A stretch of DNA of 19,465 nucleotides from Alphaproteobacteria bacterium. GTDB lineage: Bacteria; Pseudomonadota; Alphaproteobacteria; Micavibrionales; Micavibrionaceae. Each line of letters starts with the position of its first letter. The first letter of the stretch is position 1. A model generated the notes under the pieces. The model was given only the letters and a program-made list of their open reading frames with translations, was not told the DNA's origin and did not search any database. The stretch spans positions 1-19,465 of the forward strand of contig NZVS01000021.1 of NCBI GenBank assembly GCA_002701555.1, written 5' to 3'. Of the stretch, positions 1-7,713 are shown one piece after another. The position numbers and the translations under genes were made by a program.

Positions 1-538
1 ATTTTACAATAAACCATAATTTATAAAAAGTACTTAAAAGGTGTGTCGTTGTATAACTTCCTATTGTGTCGTGTAAAATTTCCCAGGGAAGTGTTCCTCC
101 GTGCAGAAACCTATCCCAGTTTGTGAGCGTAAGATCCCAGCTAAACGGAACTATAGAGGGGATCATATTCTTAGCCGACGTAAAAAATGAGAAAAAAATT
201 GTTAGAATATATAATAGCGGCACTCCATATATAAGGCTCTTAACGCCTATATATTTTTTAATGTCGGATAGATACGCCTGTAAAAAACCTTCAGGTTTAT
301 CTTTGATCACCAGAACAATTAAAAAGCGGAGATACAAAAAAAAGGGAATAAAAACAATGAGTGAGTTCCACATAGGACGGGAATAAAGGCTACTGGAAAA
401 AGCCACCACATTGCCTGTGATATATGCCGCATAATAAACGCACACTCCAAAAATAAATGTTATAAAAACAACTTTTAAAAAAATCGGGCGTGTAAGGCTG
501 TGTTTTATGTTCTGCAGAACTTCGCTGGAGTTAGACAT
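1..538 (-). CDS. PAP2-superfamily membrane protein, second tandem copy (partial, C-terminus beyond the left edge)
   Basis: I translated the minus strand from an ATG at 538-536. The frame stays open for about 179 codons to the window edge, so the C-terminus lies outside. The protein is very hydrophobic, with several predicted membrane helices. It matches the gene just upstream: both have (F/Y)SWD, a following D-(K/R)-x-L-H, then a PW(I/E) and a YxLWF segment at equivalent positions. The two are therefore paralogues. The PAP2 catalytic residues (SMH and HxxxD) would lie in the missing part, so activity cannot be judged here. The ATG lies inside the end of the upstream gene, with an 8-base overlap (531-538), which suggests translational coupling. 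The family is known for phosphatidic acid phosphatase and AUR1-like phosphotransferase chemistry at membranes. The substrate is unknown. I am confident of the frame and of the paralogy. Confidence 0.8.
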   Translation of the reverse strand, partial: MSNSSEVLQNIKHSLTRPIFLKVVFITFIFGVCVYYAAYITGNVVAFSSSLYSRPMWNSLIVFIPFFLYLRFLIVLVIKDKPEGFLQAYLSDIKKYIGVKSLIYGVPLLYILTIFFSFFTSAKNMIPSIVPFSWDLTLTNWDRFLHGGTLPWEILHDTIGSYTTTHLLSTFYKLWFIVK

Positions 539-1595
539 GCGCTCTCCTTAGATAAAGCTTTAAACCCTGACCTGTTAGCAACCAGATTAGTAGTGTTGTA
601 ATGATAGATAAATATCCGTCCACAGCGTAATGCCAGGCGAGATGAACTGACCCGATTAAAATCAGTATAAAAAACAGGCATAAGAAGACTTTTAAAAATT
701 TATTCTCCTGAGAAAAGCCCAGCAACATCATTAGAAAAGCAATTGAAACATGCATACTAGGCATTGCAGAGATACCCGATCCTAAGCCCGTTTCACTGTT
801 CAAATAATTTCGCCATAAAGAATCCTGTGTAGAAAGTGCCCAAATAGGTCGGCTTTCAGTAAAGGCATTTAAACGAGCCATCAACTCTGAATAGGCATCT
901 AAAGGCAAAAAACCTGCTCGCTCATAAAAACATGGACCTACAGAAGAAAATATCGTGGCCAAAAGTACCCCGTTTATTATCCAGCATAAAATGAAGCTAT
1001 AGAAAAACTTTAATCGCAAACAAGGATTTTTAAATGTAAACGCTTGCCAGTACAGGATAAAAAACATTACCGGAAACCATAGATTATAACCAATATTGAT
1101 TAGATCAGTGGTAAGTGGCCCATTAAAAACACCATGTGAAAAAATCCAAGGATCTATCCCAAAATGCAGCTTTTTATCCAAAATATAAAATGTTTCATCC
1201 CAACTATAGGCATTCAACACAGGAATTAGAGATTTAAAAGAGGTAAATGCTGATATGAAGAAATTGAAAAAAATCACTATACCTAAACCATGTGATAATC
1301 TCTTCGCGGTAAAAAACTCTTCTTTGAATTTTTTAAAAATTCTTTTTGTAAGACGCCTGGGCCTCTCAAAAATCATTATGCTAAGAATCTGGAAGCAAAT
1401 AAATAGCGCAACGAATAAACCTGATACTTTTACAACTATTCCAGAGTAAAGAAACAATCTGGCCTTATCTCCGTTCCCTGTCTGATAGGCCACAAACTGA
1501 GCCATAGCCACAAATATGGTTATGAGGACAAATAAAGGTAAAAGGGCCTTATTGCCTTCCCTTAGAAATAATGATGTAAAAAAATCTCTTAACAA
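531..1595 (-). CDS. PAP2-superfamily (AUR1-like) integral membrane phosphatase/phosphotransferase
   Basis: This 354-residue protein has many hydrophobic helices. Its C-terminal half carries two PAP2 signatures: SAMPSMHV (His about 282) and AWHYAVDG (His about 322, Asp about 326). In PAP2 enzymes these histidines act as acid and phospho-acceptor residues and the Asp orients the second. The layout, with a long membrane N-terminus and no clear KxxxxxxRP motif, fits the AUR1/inositol-phosphorylceramide-synthase-like branch better than soluble acid phosphatases. A role in lipid head-group transfer or lipid-phosphate hydrolysis is therefore likely, but the substrate is unknown. The start is uncertain: the frame opens with TTG at 1595, no good ribosome binding site is visible, and the first in-frame ATG is about 30 residues later, inside the first helix. 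The gene is first of an overlapping pair with a paralogue and is divergent from the XRE regulator at 1675. Confidence 0.8.
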   Translation of the reverse strand: MLRDFFTSLFLREGNKALLPLFVLITIFVAMAQFVAYQTGNGDKARLFLYSGIVVKVSGLFVALFICFQILSIMIFERPRRLTKRIFKKFKEEFFTAKRLSHGLGIVIFFNFFISAFTSFKSLIPVLNAYSWDETFYILDKKLHFGIDPWIFSHGVFNGPLTTDLINIGYNLWFPVMFFILYWQAFTFKNPCLRLKFFYSFILCWIINGVLLATIFSSVGPCFYERAGFLPLDAYSELMARLNAFTESRPIWALSTQDSLWRNYLNSETGLGSGISAMPSMHVSIAFLMMLLGFSQENKFLKVFLCLFFILILIGSVHLAWHYAVDGYLSIITTLLIWLLTGQGLKLYLRRAHV

Positions 1596-1674
1596 AACGA
1601 ACAGTTATGGCACTATAGTTAACAAGGTAGTTCTACCGCTTCTTATCTAACCCGTCCAAAACGAGTCAAAAAAC

Positions 1675-1983
1675 ATGCAATACGATATCACACACCGCGA
1701 TGGCAAACCATATGTCTTGATCCCTCTTCATGATTACAGGAAACAATCGACCGATATGCCTTTACAAAGGCCAAAAACAGATGAAAACGGTGATGAACAC
1801 CCTGTTAAATTTTTCAGAAAAAAGAACAGTCTTACGCAAAAGGAACTTGCAGAGAAAGCAGGTTTATCAAGAACTTATCTAACGGAAATTGAAACGGGTG
1901 CAAAAAACGGCTCTATTGATGCCTATTTGAAAATTGCCCAAGCTCTTAATATTACAATCAACGACTTAGTCAGATCTTCTTAG
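1675..1983 (+). CDS. Small XRE-family helix-turn-helix regulator, antitoxin-like
   Basis: This 102-residue protein has two parts. Residues 1-25 form a short segment (GKPYVLIPLHDY) like the N-terminal strand of antitoxins that bind a partner. Residues about 44-100 form a typical HTH_XRE domain, with LTQKELAEKAGLSRTYLTEIE as recognition core, then a G and LKIAQALNITINDLV. It is probably a cytoplasmic DNA-binding repressor. No toxin-like gene accompanies it: the gene on its left is the divergent PAP2 gene and the one on its right is the convergent nitrilase, whose stop lies 6 bases away. The ATG at 1675 lacks an obvious ribosome binding site, so it may be translated from a short leader. The HTH assignment is firm. 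The antitoxin-like origin is inferred, and its targets are unknown; autoregulation is the default expectation. Confidence 0.85.
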   Translation: MQYDITHRDGKPYVLIPLHDYRKQSTDMPLQRPKTDENGDEHPVKFFRKKNSLTQKELAEKAGLSRTYLTEIETGAKNGSIDAYLKIAQALNITINDLVRSS

Positions 1984-1989
1984 CCATCT

Positions 1990-2808
1990 TCAAGAAAATT
2001 TCCTGTCATGTCGGAGTGAAGGCACAGCTCCACGAGCTTTTACAACTCTGCTCATATCCAAATCAATTATGAAGTAGCCAGGTTCTTCCCCTGCCTCGCC
2101 TAATATTTCTCCCCAAGGTGAGATTATTAGAGAATGCCCCCATGTCCCCCTGCCTCCTTCGTGCTCCCCGCATTGGGCAGGAGCCATAATAAAGCAGCCA
2201 GTTTCTATTGCCCGCGCACGTAATAGTGCTTCCCAATGTGCACGCCCTGTCGGAACCGTAAATGCCGACGGCACAGCTATTATATGCGCACCTGCCTTCG
2301 CTAGATGGCGAAAAAGATGCGGAAAGCGGAGGTCGTAACAAATCGTCAGGCCAAGAGTTGCAAAATCCGTATCAGCAAGAACGGCTCTATCTCCACCAGC
2401 ACAGCTGTCGCTTTCTCTGTAGCAATCACCATTTGGCAAGTCCACATCAAATAAATGAATTTTATCGTATTTAGAAACGATTTTGCCTTCCGGATTAAAC
2501 AAATACGATCTGTTGGCAAGTTTCCCATTAGTTAGTCTTACAGATGAAAGGGACCCTATTAAAAGCCATACACTCAACTGCTTAGACAACTTGCTGAAAA
2601 AAGGGATCGCGGGGTGATCTTTTTCTTCCCAGGAACTTTCCAGTTTTTGTTCCTTGGTCGCTCTCATACGACAGGTATTTTCGGGAGTAGCTATAAAAGT
2701 AGCACCATCAGCAGCAGCTTGCTTAATAAAGCCCTCAGCCTGAACCAGGTTTTCATCTATGTTGGCTGTTGAAGATAGCTGAATGCATGCAGCTTTGATT
2801 GTTATCAC
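1990..2808 (-). CDS. Carbon-nitrogen hydrolase, Nit1/Nit2-type (probable deaminated glutathione amidase or omega-amidase)
   Basis: This 272-residue protein has the full nitrilase-superfamily triad: Glu43 in TPEN, Lys116 in KYDKIHLF and Cys157 in LTICYDLRFP. The CYDLRFP signature and the GRAHWEALLRARAIE segment are typical of the Nit branch, which hydrolyses small amides such as deaminated glutathione or alpha-ketoglutaramate. The enzyme should be cytosolic. The start is GTG at 2808, four bases after the grxC stop. The GAGG needed for ribosome binding lies inside the end of grxC, so translation is probably coupled to it. Pairing with glutaredoxin fits a role in glutathione metabolite repair. 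comF, grxC and a Nit-type gene are often neighbours in alphaproteobacteria; here comF is separated from the pair by the ubiH-like gene. The exact substrate cannot be told from sequence. Confidence 0.9.
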   Translation of the reverse strand: MITIKAACIQLSSTANIDENLVQAEGFIKQAAADGATFIATPENTCRMRATKEQKLESSWEEKDHPAIPFFSKLSKQLSVWLLIGSLSSVRLTNGKLANRSYLFNPEGKIVSKYDKIHLFDVDLPNGDCYRESDSCAGGDRAVLADTDFATLGLTICYDLRFPHLFRHLAKAGAHIIAVPSAFTVPTGRAHWEALLRARAIETGCFIMAPAQCGEHEGGRGTWGHSLIISPWGEILGEAGEEPGYFIIDLDMSRVVKARGAVPSLRHDRKFS

Positions 2809-2812
2809 AAGA

Positions 2813-3070
2813 TCAACCCTCTAAAATAGTATCAAGCTTGCCCTGCTCTTCAAGCCGATGGATATCATCGCATCCACCAATAAGCTTATCATTTACGAAT
2901 ATTTGAGGGACGGTGCGAGGCCCACCAGTTCTTTCGACCATTTTGGCGCGGGCCTCTTCATCGCCAGTTATATCATGTTCTTTGTAATCAATATCCTTGG
3001 AATCGAGCAACTCCTTTGCACGACGACAAAAGGGGCAGGTCGACCAAGTATAGATTTCAATATTTGCCAT
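2813..3070 (-). CDS. grxC: Glutaredoxin 3
   Basis: This 85-residue dithiol glutaredoxin has a CPFC active site (Cys12, Cys15). The cis-proline motif TVPQIF (Pro about 55) and the glutathione-binding GGCDD (about 65-69) are both present. The length and order match GrxC. It reduces protein disulfides and glutathione mixed disulfides in the cytosol using glutathione. The active site has Phe where Tyr is usual (CPYC), a common variant. A good AGGAG ribosome binding site precedes the ATG at 3070. It forms a two-gene run with the nitrilase downstream and is divergent from the ubiH-like gene, with only 49 bases between the two starts, so the promoters must share that interval. Confidence 0.95.
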   Translation of the reverse strand: MANIEIYTWSTCPFCRRAKELLDSKDIDYKEHDITGDEEARAKMVERTGGPRTVPQIFVNDKLIGGCDDIHRLEEQGKLDTILEG

Positions 3071-3119
3071 TTAACATCTCCTGTTTACGATTGAGTTCTA
3101 AAAAACTATATATAGCCTT

Positions 3120-4322
3120 ATGAGAAAACAAGTCGAAATATTTATATCGGGTGCTGGTGTCGCTGGTTTGACCTTGGCTCTTCTTCTCGCTGATAAAAAT
3201 ATCAGTGTTGGGTTAGTAGATCCCGTAAAAGCACTTCCTTTGCCGCAAACACCTCATGGAACAAGAACTGCTGCTATACAAAACCGTTTCTTGCCTCTGC
3301 TTGAAAGATCCGGAGCCTTGGAAAAAATAAAAGATCTGTGCGCCGCTTTAAAAACCATCCGCATCATTGATCCTCAAGGCCAGAATTTCACAGATAAACT
3401 TGAAGCCCTTTTTGGGGCAGAAGATATTAGGAATGACAAATTAAGCCTTAATATACCAATTTCCTTCTTACGAGCCGCGCTTTATGACACAGCCCTAAAT
3501 AATGAATTTATAAATTTTTTTGAAAATACTAGAACCAAAAATATTAAGTTTGGGGATGTTTCAAATATTGTAACACTGGAAAATGGTAATGAAATCGAAG
3601 CCTCGTTATGTGTATCAGCTGATGGAGTAAATTCTGTTTTCAGAAAAGAGGCTAATATTGGTATTAAGTCTAAGAATTATAGCCAAACAGCCATGACTTG
3701 TATTTTAAGTCACACCAAGCCACACGAAAATATTTCTACAGAATTCCATTATCCTGGCGGCCCATTTACATTAGTCCCCCTACCAGGCCATACATCAAGT
3801 CTTGTTTGGTTGGAAAAAACAGAACTCTCCAAAAAGTATCTCTCCTATAATAAAGATAATATTGAAAAGCTTTTACAGCAAAAATCACAAGGTATTCTCG
3901 GACAGTTGAGCCTTACCTCTTCTGTAGACAGCCTTCCATTGAGATCCTTCATTGCAAAAGATTTTACAGGCAACAGACTTATTCTTCTGGCTGAGTCAGC
4001 GCATTGCCTTTCGCCAATTGGAGCACAGGGCCTTAATATGTCCCTGAAAGATATAGAGATTTTCCTTGAGGTGCTAAGTAAGAATATTTACCTTGGACAA
4101 AGTATCGGATCCAGGCAGATGCTTGCGAATTATAATGATGAACGAAGACGAGACACTAATTTTCGCGCCGCGGCAGTTCATGGACTTAACCAAATAGTAT
4201 CCAATAATTTACCTACTTCAAAAGCGGTTCGGCGTTTCAGCTTAAATGTTTTGAAATCAACACCAAGGCTGAAAGAAAAAGTCATGAATATAGGTATGGG
4301 TGATGACCAAATAATGAAGTAG
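3120..4322 (+). CDS. FAD-dependent ubiquinone-biosynthesis hydroxylase, UbiH/UbiF/COQ6 family (UbiL-like)
   Basis: This 400-residue class A flavin monooxygenase has the expected motifs in order. The N-terminal dinucleotide-binding GxGxxG is GAGVAG at 11-16, followed by RTAAI at 49-53. The DG motif is SADGVNSVFRK at about 166-176. The second FAD-binding motif is about 287-309, with SPIGAQGLNMSL, the hallmark of the UbiH/COQ6 family. The usual GD/GE before AH reads AES here. The enzyme would hydroxylate the benzoquinone ring precursor at the inner membrane, supplying ubiquinone for the bc1 complex encoded at the right end. Which ring position it modifies cannot be decided, because alphaproteobacterial UbiL-type enzymes are broad. 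The ATG has no clear ribosome binding site. The gene converges on comF, with 5 bases between the stops and no visible terminator. Confidence 0.88.
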   Translation: MRKQVEIFISGAGVAGLTLALLLADKNISVGLVDPVKALPLPQTPHGTRTAAIQNRFLPLLERSGALEKIKDLCAALKTIRIIDPQGQNFTDKLEALFGAEDIRNDKLSLNIPISFLRAALYDTALNNEFINFFENTRTKNIKFGDVSNIVTLENGNEIEASLCVSADGVNSVFRKEANIGIKSKNYSQTAMTCILSHTKPHENISTEFHYPGGPFTLVPLPGHTSSLVWLEKTELSKKYLSYNKDNIEKLLQQKSQGILGQLSLTSSVDSLPLRSFIAKDFTGNRLILLAESAHCLSPIGAQGLNMSLKDIEIFLEVLSKNIYLGQSIGSRQMLANYNDERRRDTNFRAAAVHGLNQIVSNNLPTSKAVRRFSLNVLKSTPRLKEKVMNIGMGDDQIMK

Positions 4323-4327
4323 GAATT

Positions 4328-5110
4328 TCAATCCCTCACGACTTTTGCAACACATAAAACATCAACCTGCTTTGCACCTGCCTCCAAAAGAGTTCTCGCA
4401 CATTCATTTGCCGTCGAGCCAGAGGTGAAAACATCATCGACCAGAACAATTTTTTTATCTTTGATAATATTTGCACTGTCAGGGCCAACACGGAAAGCAC
4501 GTGAAACGTTTTTCTTCCTTGCCTTAGTATCCAAATATCCTTGCACGGGTGTGGCTTTGATACGTTTTAAAACTCCGGAATGACACTGAATACCTGTAAC
4601 AAAAGACAAACGTTTACTTAACAACATTGACTGATTAAAACGCCTCCTTAAAAGACGGGTCCAATGAAGCGGGACAGGAATAAGCAATTCGGCATCTTCC
4701 AGAATCTGATAACCGGCTTGCTTCATCATTTCCGCAAAATTAACTGCCATGAATGTTTTATCCCCATGTTTAAATCCCAGAACTATTGGTTTGCTGGCAT
4801 CGTCATAACGCAAAACTGCACGAGCTCTTTTAAATGATGGTGGATATTCAGTGCAAGAAAGGCATACCTGTTCCTCACTTTTTGCATCATCTTCGGATAG
4901 TTGGTAGGAAAACGGGGTGCCACATATATAACACATAGGCTCACTGATAAAGTTTAGCTCACCCCATGCCTTCGGTGACAGCCCTGTTTTTGACTGTGTG
5001 ATCTCACCTGTTACTATGCATCTATGTGGCAATATATGATCAAGAAAATAGCCTTGTCTTGATAGGAAGCTCTTTGTGTGTCGATATATATGAAAATATT
5101 GATTTATCAT
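4328..5110 (-). CDS. comF: ComF-family phosphoribosyltransferase-like protein
   Basis: This 260-residue protein has the ComF layout. The N-terminal cysteine-rich zinc-ribbon-like part has CYIC at 60-63, CLSC at 83-86 and a single Cys31 where a pair is usual. The central FKHGDKTF stretch comes next. The C-terminal type I phosphoribosyltransferase fold ends in the PRPP-binding loop IVLVDDVFTSGST at about 221-233. ComF proteins take part in single-stranded DNA handling during natural transformation, although many bacteria carry one with no proven competence role. A ribosome binding site (AGGA) precedes the ATG at 5110. The gene is divergent from the methyltransferase/Nudix-like fusion, with 53 bases between the starts. 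In many alphaproteobacteria comF heads a comF-grxC-Nit run; here the ubiH-like gene sits between comF and grxC on the opposite strand. Confidence 0.9.
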   Translation of the reverse strand: MINQYFHIYRHTKSFLSRQGYFLDHILPHRCIVTGEITQSKTGLSPKAWGELNFISEPMCYICGTPFSYQLSEDDAKSEEQVCLSCTEYPPSFKRARAVLRYDDASKPIVLGFKHGDKTFMAVNFAEMMKQAGYQILEDAELLIPVPLHWTRLLRRRFNQSMLLSKRLSFVTGIQCHSGVLKRIKATPVQGYLDTKARKKNVSRAFRVGPDSANIIKDKKIVLVDDVFTSGSTANECARTLLEAGAKQVDVLCVAKVVRD

Positions 5111-5163
5111 AATAGTCCTGCTAAAGTCTTGTCTATATTAATATGCTATATTAAACGGACACA

Positions 5164-7713
5164 ATGGGTTTAGGTAAATTAAAAGAGGGCCACAGGAAGG
5201 CTTTCGGCAATGTTCAGCCCCAAAAGGGCAAAATAGAACCTAAATATCCTCACCTGAAAGATGGAGAGATTGATACCGTTAGTGTAGAAGAACGTATTGA
5301 GCGCGCCCATTTATTTTCAGAACTGCCTGTAAAAGTTATAAAAAGAGCATGGTTCACACTTTCCCATCTTCTTTTAGACGATAATGCCATTGTAGTTGAT
5401 ATGGGATTTGGGACAGGTCAAATGGCTTATGCAATGTCCATTCTAAAACCAAAATGGACTTTTATTGCTTACGATTCGCAAAAAGATAAAATTGAAACCG
5501 CGAAGAAAAAATATACGCGTGATAATCTTGAATTTCGTCACGGCGATATTTGCCAACAGCTTTTTGATGATAACTCAGTCGATGCAATTATAGATTCCTA
5601 TGTTTTGCACGAAATCTATTCCGGCCTGAATTATAATATACGTCATGTCCGACATACGTTGGAAAACCAATTTAAGGCGCTTAAACCAGGTGGATACTGC
5701 TTTATTCGTGATCACACCGTCCCTACTGCCGACGAGTTTATTCTCATGGAAATGAAGGATGAACCAAGCCAGGGAGAAGACCTTGAAACAATGTCAGAAG
5801 CAGATCTCCTTATCTGGTTTTCGGACCACATCAGAAGTAGTGATGCCCTAAATACAGGCGGCTTCTTCCTTGAAGAGCTTCCGGCGCGTTTCCCTAACAC
5901 CCGTCTTTTCCGCCTACCTCATAAATGGGCCTATGAGTTTATATTGAGAAAAGATGATCGGAGTGTCTTAAAAGAGGAACTAAACAAAGAATACACATTT
6001 GCAACCCATCGTGACCTGAGACAGGAACTCAGATCTTTGGGTGCACGTCTTTCATACACGGCAAGCCATTGGAATGAAGACAGAGTTAATCAACATATGG
6101 TCGACCATTTCCGCCTTTATAAAGAAGACGGTAGTCCTTTGGGATACCCTGAAACAAGTTATATTGTACTTGCTCAAAAAATCCCTCTTGATGAAAGCCT
6201 TCGCTTTCAAGAATGGCGCACAACTCGTGACAAGCCAAGCTCTATTGATATTAATCCTGTTCGGAACATTAAAACCGGCGAAGTTATTGATATTGCTTCC
6301 CGTCGCTTGGAAATAACCGAAATTATTCCCTATCGTGTGACTGATGACAACAAATTAAAGCTTTATTTACACGATTCAATACCAAGAAGCCTTGTGAATA
6401 CTGTTCCAAGGAATGGTAAGAATATCGATGGTAAACAATGGTCTGGTCATATGGTAGAGGCCCTCGGAATGGAAGGAGCGTCCCTGTTCGGCCTTGACAA
6501 AGCTAAGCCTCCTGAAATTAAAGGTTTCGTCAAAGATCAGCTTAATCTAGATACCGAAGAAGGTGCCAAACTTAAAGACGGTCCATCCAGCTATCCCGAT
6601 CCAAAGACAATTGATGAACGGATTTCCACAAAATATATATGTGTGAGCCATCAAAACCCAATAGCGATCCCTTTAAAAGAGACCGGATATACGCCGCCTG
6701 AAGGCTATCCTTTCACAACTATGGGGAAACTCCGGGAATATGATGCCCAATCTATTCTGAATGCCATATCAGTGGGTCTTATACCTGCAGGACGTCTTGA
6801 GGCGCAGATATTAATGTTATTTCAACTCCTCAATCTGCGTGCGGAAAACTGGTCTGAGAGTCCTCTTACGCTCAGTGAAGTTGATGTTAAACAGCGCATG
6901 AATATGAAAGATGTGTTGCGTGATATGGCAGAAGATAAAAAAACCTTTGCGCCGGTTAAGCATGAAGCCGGTCAATTGCGCTTATTACAATCTGTTTTCC
7001 TCGAAGAAGGTCAGGATGAAATCGGTGGCATGAAGGATTTATCATCCCGTCCACAAGACTTTTTCCTGCATGAAGAAAAATCTCAAAATCTGGCCGTTGT
7101 TTTGCCGATGACAAAAGACATTAGCGGTGAAGTACTCGTGGGTGTAACGCAAGACTATGCACCTGTACCCGAGCGCTACAAAGGAAACGGAACGTTTATA
7201 AACCTGCCCAGCCTATCACTTCCACCACATATTGAGGATATGGATTCAGCAAAACGATATGTTGCTGAATATTTTAAAGTTAAACCACAATTTGTCGGAA
7301 CATTAGGTGAGCCATTCTTCCAGCACGTAGGCATGACACCACAAAGGGTTTTCCCATTTGCAATTGCAACTAATGGCGGCGTTAATCATTATGAAAGTGC
7401 TTCAATAACGTCATATGCACCTTTGAAGCAAATCTGGGACATATGTTCTTTGGTTGATTGTTACGAGTCGCTTTTAAAAACTATCGGCAAGACCTATTGT
7501 ACAGCTTGCATTGGAACAGAAATGGAAGTTGCCCGCAATTTTTCTGAAAGCCTTTCAGCATCAGCATCAATGCCTTCTATGAACACCTCACATGAAAGCA
7601 GTCTGATGGGCAGTTCACTTTCAGAGCCATCACCTTCTTATGAGTCCCAATCTGCAGATGTAGTAAGTGAAGATAAACAAAAAGAACATTCTGTTGACCT
7701 GAAGGTTAATTGA
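5164..7713 (+). CDS. Large class I SAM methyltransferase fused to degenerate Nudix-like domains
   Basis: This protein has 849 residues. Residues about 50-340 form a class I methyltransferase: motif I VVDMGFGTG at 77-85, the acidic strand-2 end AYD at 102-104, HGDI at 126-129, VLHEIY at 147-152 and LKPGGYCFIRDH at 173-184. The SAM site therefore looks intact. Residues about 380-435 and 640-740 each resemble Nudix beta strands. In the second, PERYKGNGTFINLP, AKRYVAEYF, then GEPFFQHVGMTPQRVFPF follow the order of a Nudix fold, including the G-F-x-x-x-G-x-T late strand. The catalytic GX5EX7REUXEEXGU box is not intact in either copy. A helical stretch (about 525-557) separates them. The tail (785-849) is Ser/Glu-rich and probably disordered. 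The gene leads a three-gene operon with the NDUFAF5-like protein and gloB. The ATG at 5164 has only a weak ribosome binding site. The substrate is unknown. I am firm on the methyltransferase; the Nudix assignment is inference. Confidence 0.8.
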   Translation: MGLGKLKEGHRKAFGNVQPQKGKIEPKYPHLKDGEIDTVSVEERIERAHLFSELPVKVIKRAWFTLSHLLLDDNAIVVDMGFGTGQMAYAMSILKPKWTFIAYDSQKDKIETAKKKYTRDNLEFRHGDICQQLFDDNSVDAIIDSYVLHEIYSGLNYNIRHVRHTLENQFKALKPGGYCFIRDHTVPTADEFILMEMKDEPSQGEDLETMSEADLLIWFSDHIRSSDALNTGGFFLEELPARFPNTRLFRLPHKWAYEFILRKDDRSVLKEELNKEYTFATHRDLRQELRSLGARLSYTASHWNEDRVNQHMVDHFRLYKEDGSPLGYPETSYIVLAQKIPLDESLRFQEWRTTRDKPSSIDINPVRNIKTGEVIDIASRRLEITEIIPYRVTDDNKLKLYLHDSIPRSLVNTVPRNGKNIDGKQWSGHMVEALGMEGASLFGLDKAKPPEIKGFVKDQLNLDTEEGAKLKDGPSSYPDPKTIDERISTKYICVSHQNPIAIPLKETGYTPPEGYPFTTMGKLREYDAQSILNAISVGLIPAGRLEAQILMLFQLLNLRAENWSESPLTLSEVDVKQRMNMKDVLRDMAEDKKTFAPVKHEAGQLRLLQSVFLEEGQDEIGGMKDLSSRPQDFFLHEEKSQNLAVVLPMTKDISGEVLVGVTQDYAPVPERYKGNGTFINLPSLSLPPHIEDMDSAKRYVAEYFKVKPQFVGTLGEPFFQHVGMTPQRVFPFAIATNGGVNHYESASITSYAPLKQIWDICSLVDCYESLLKTIGKTYCTACIGTEMEVARNFSESLSASASMPSMNTSHESSLMGSSLSEPSPSYESQSADVVSEDKQKEHSVDLKVN

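Noticed and set aside
66..386. Plus-strand reading frame of 106 codons
   Set aside because: It lies opposite a minus-strand frame that is open to the window edge and clearly paralogous to the adjacent PAP2 gene.
1626..1637. Short inverted repeat GGTAG-TT-CTACC between the PAP2 and XRE genes
   Set aside because: The stem is only 5 bp with a 2-base centre, which is expected by chance at this frequency.
5129..5152. Possible promoter before the 849-residue gene (TTGTCT and TATATT)
   Set aside because: The spacing is 12 bases, which is too short. No better -35 fits the TATATT.
6041..6316. Plus-strand frame inside the 849-residue gene
   Set aside because: It is an alternative frame of an uninterrupted, well supported gene.
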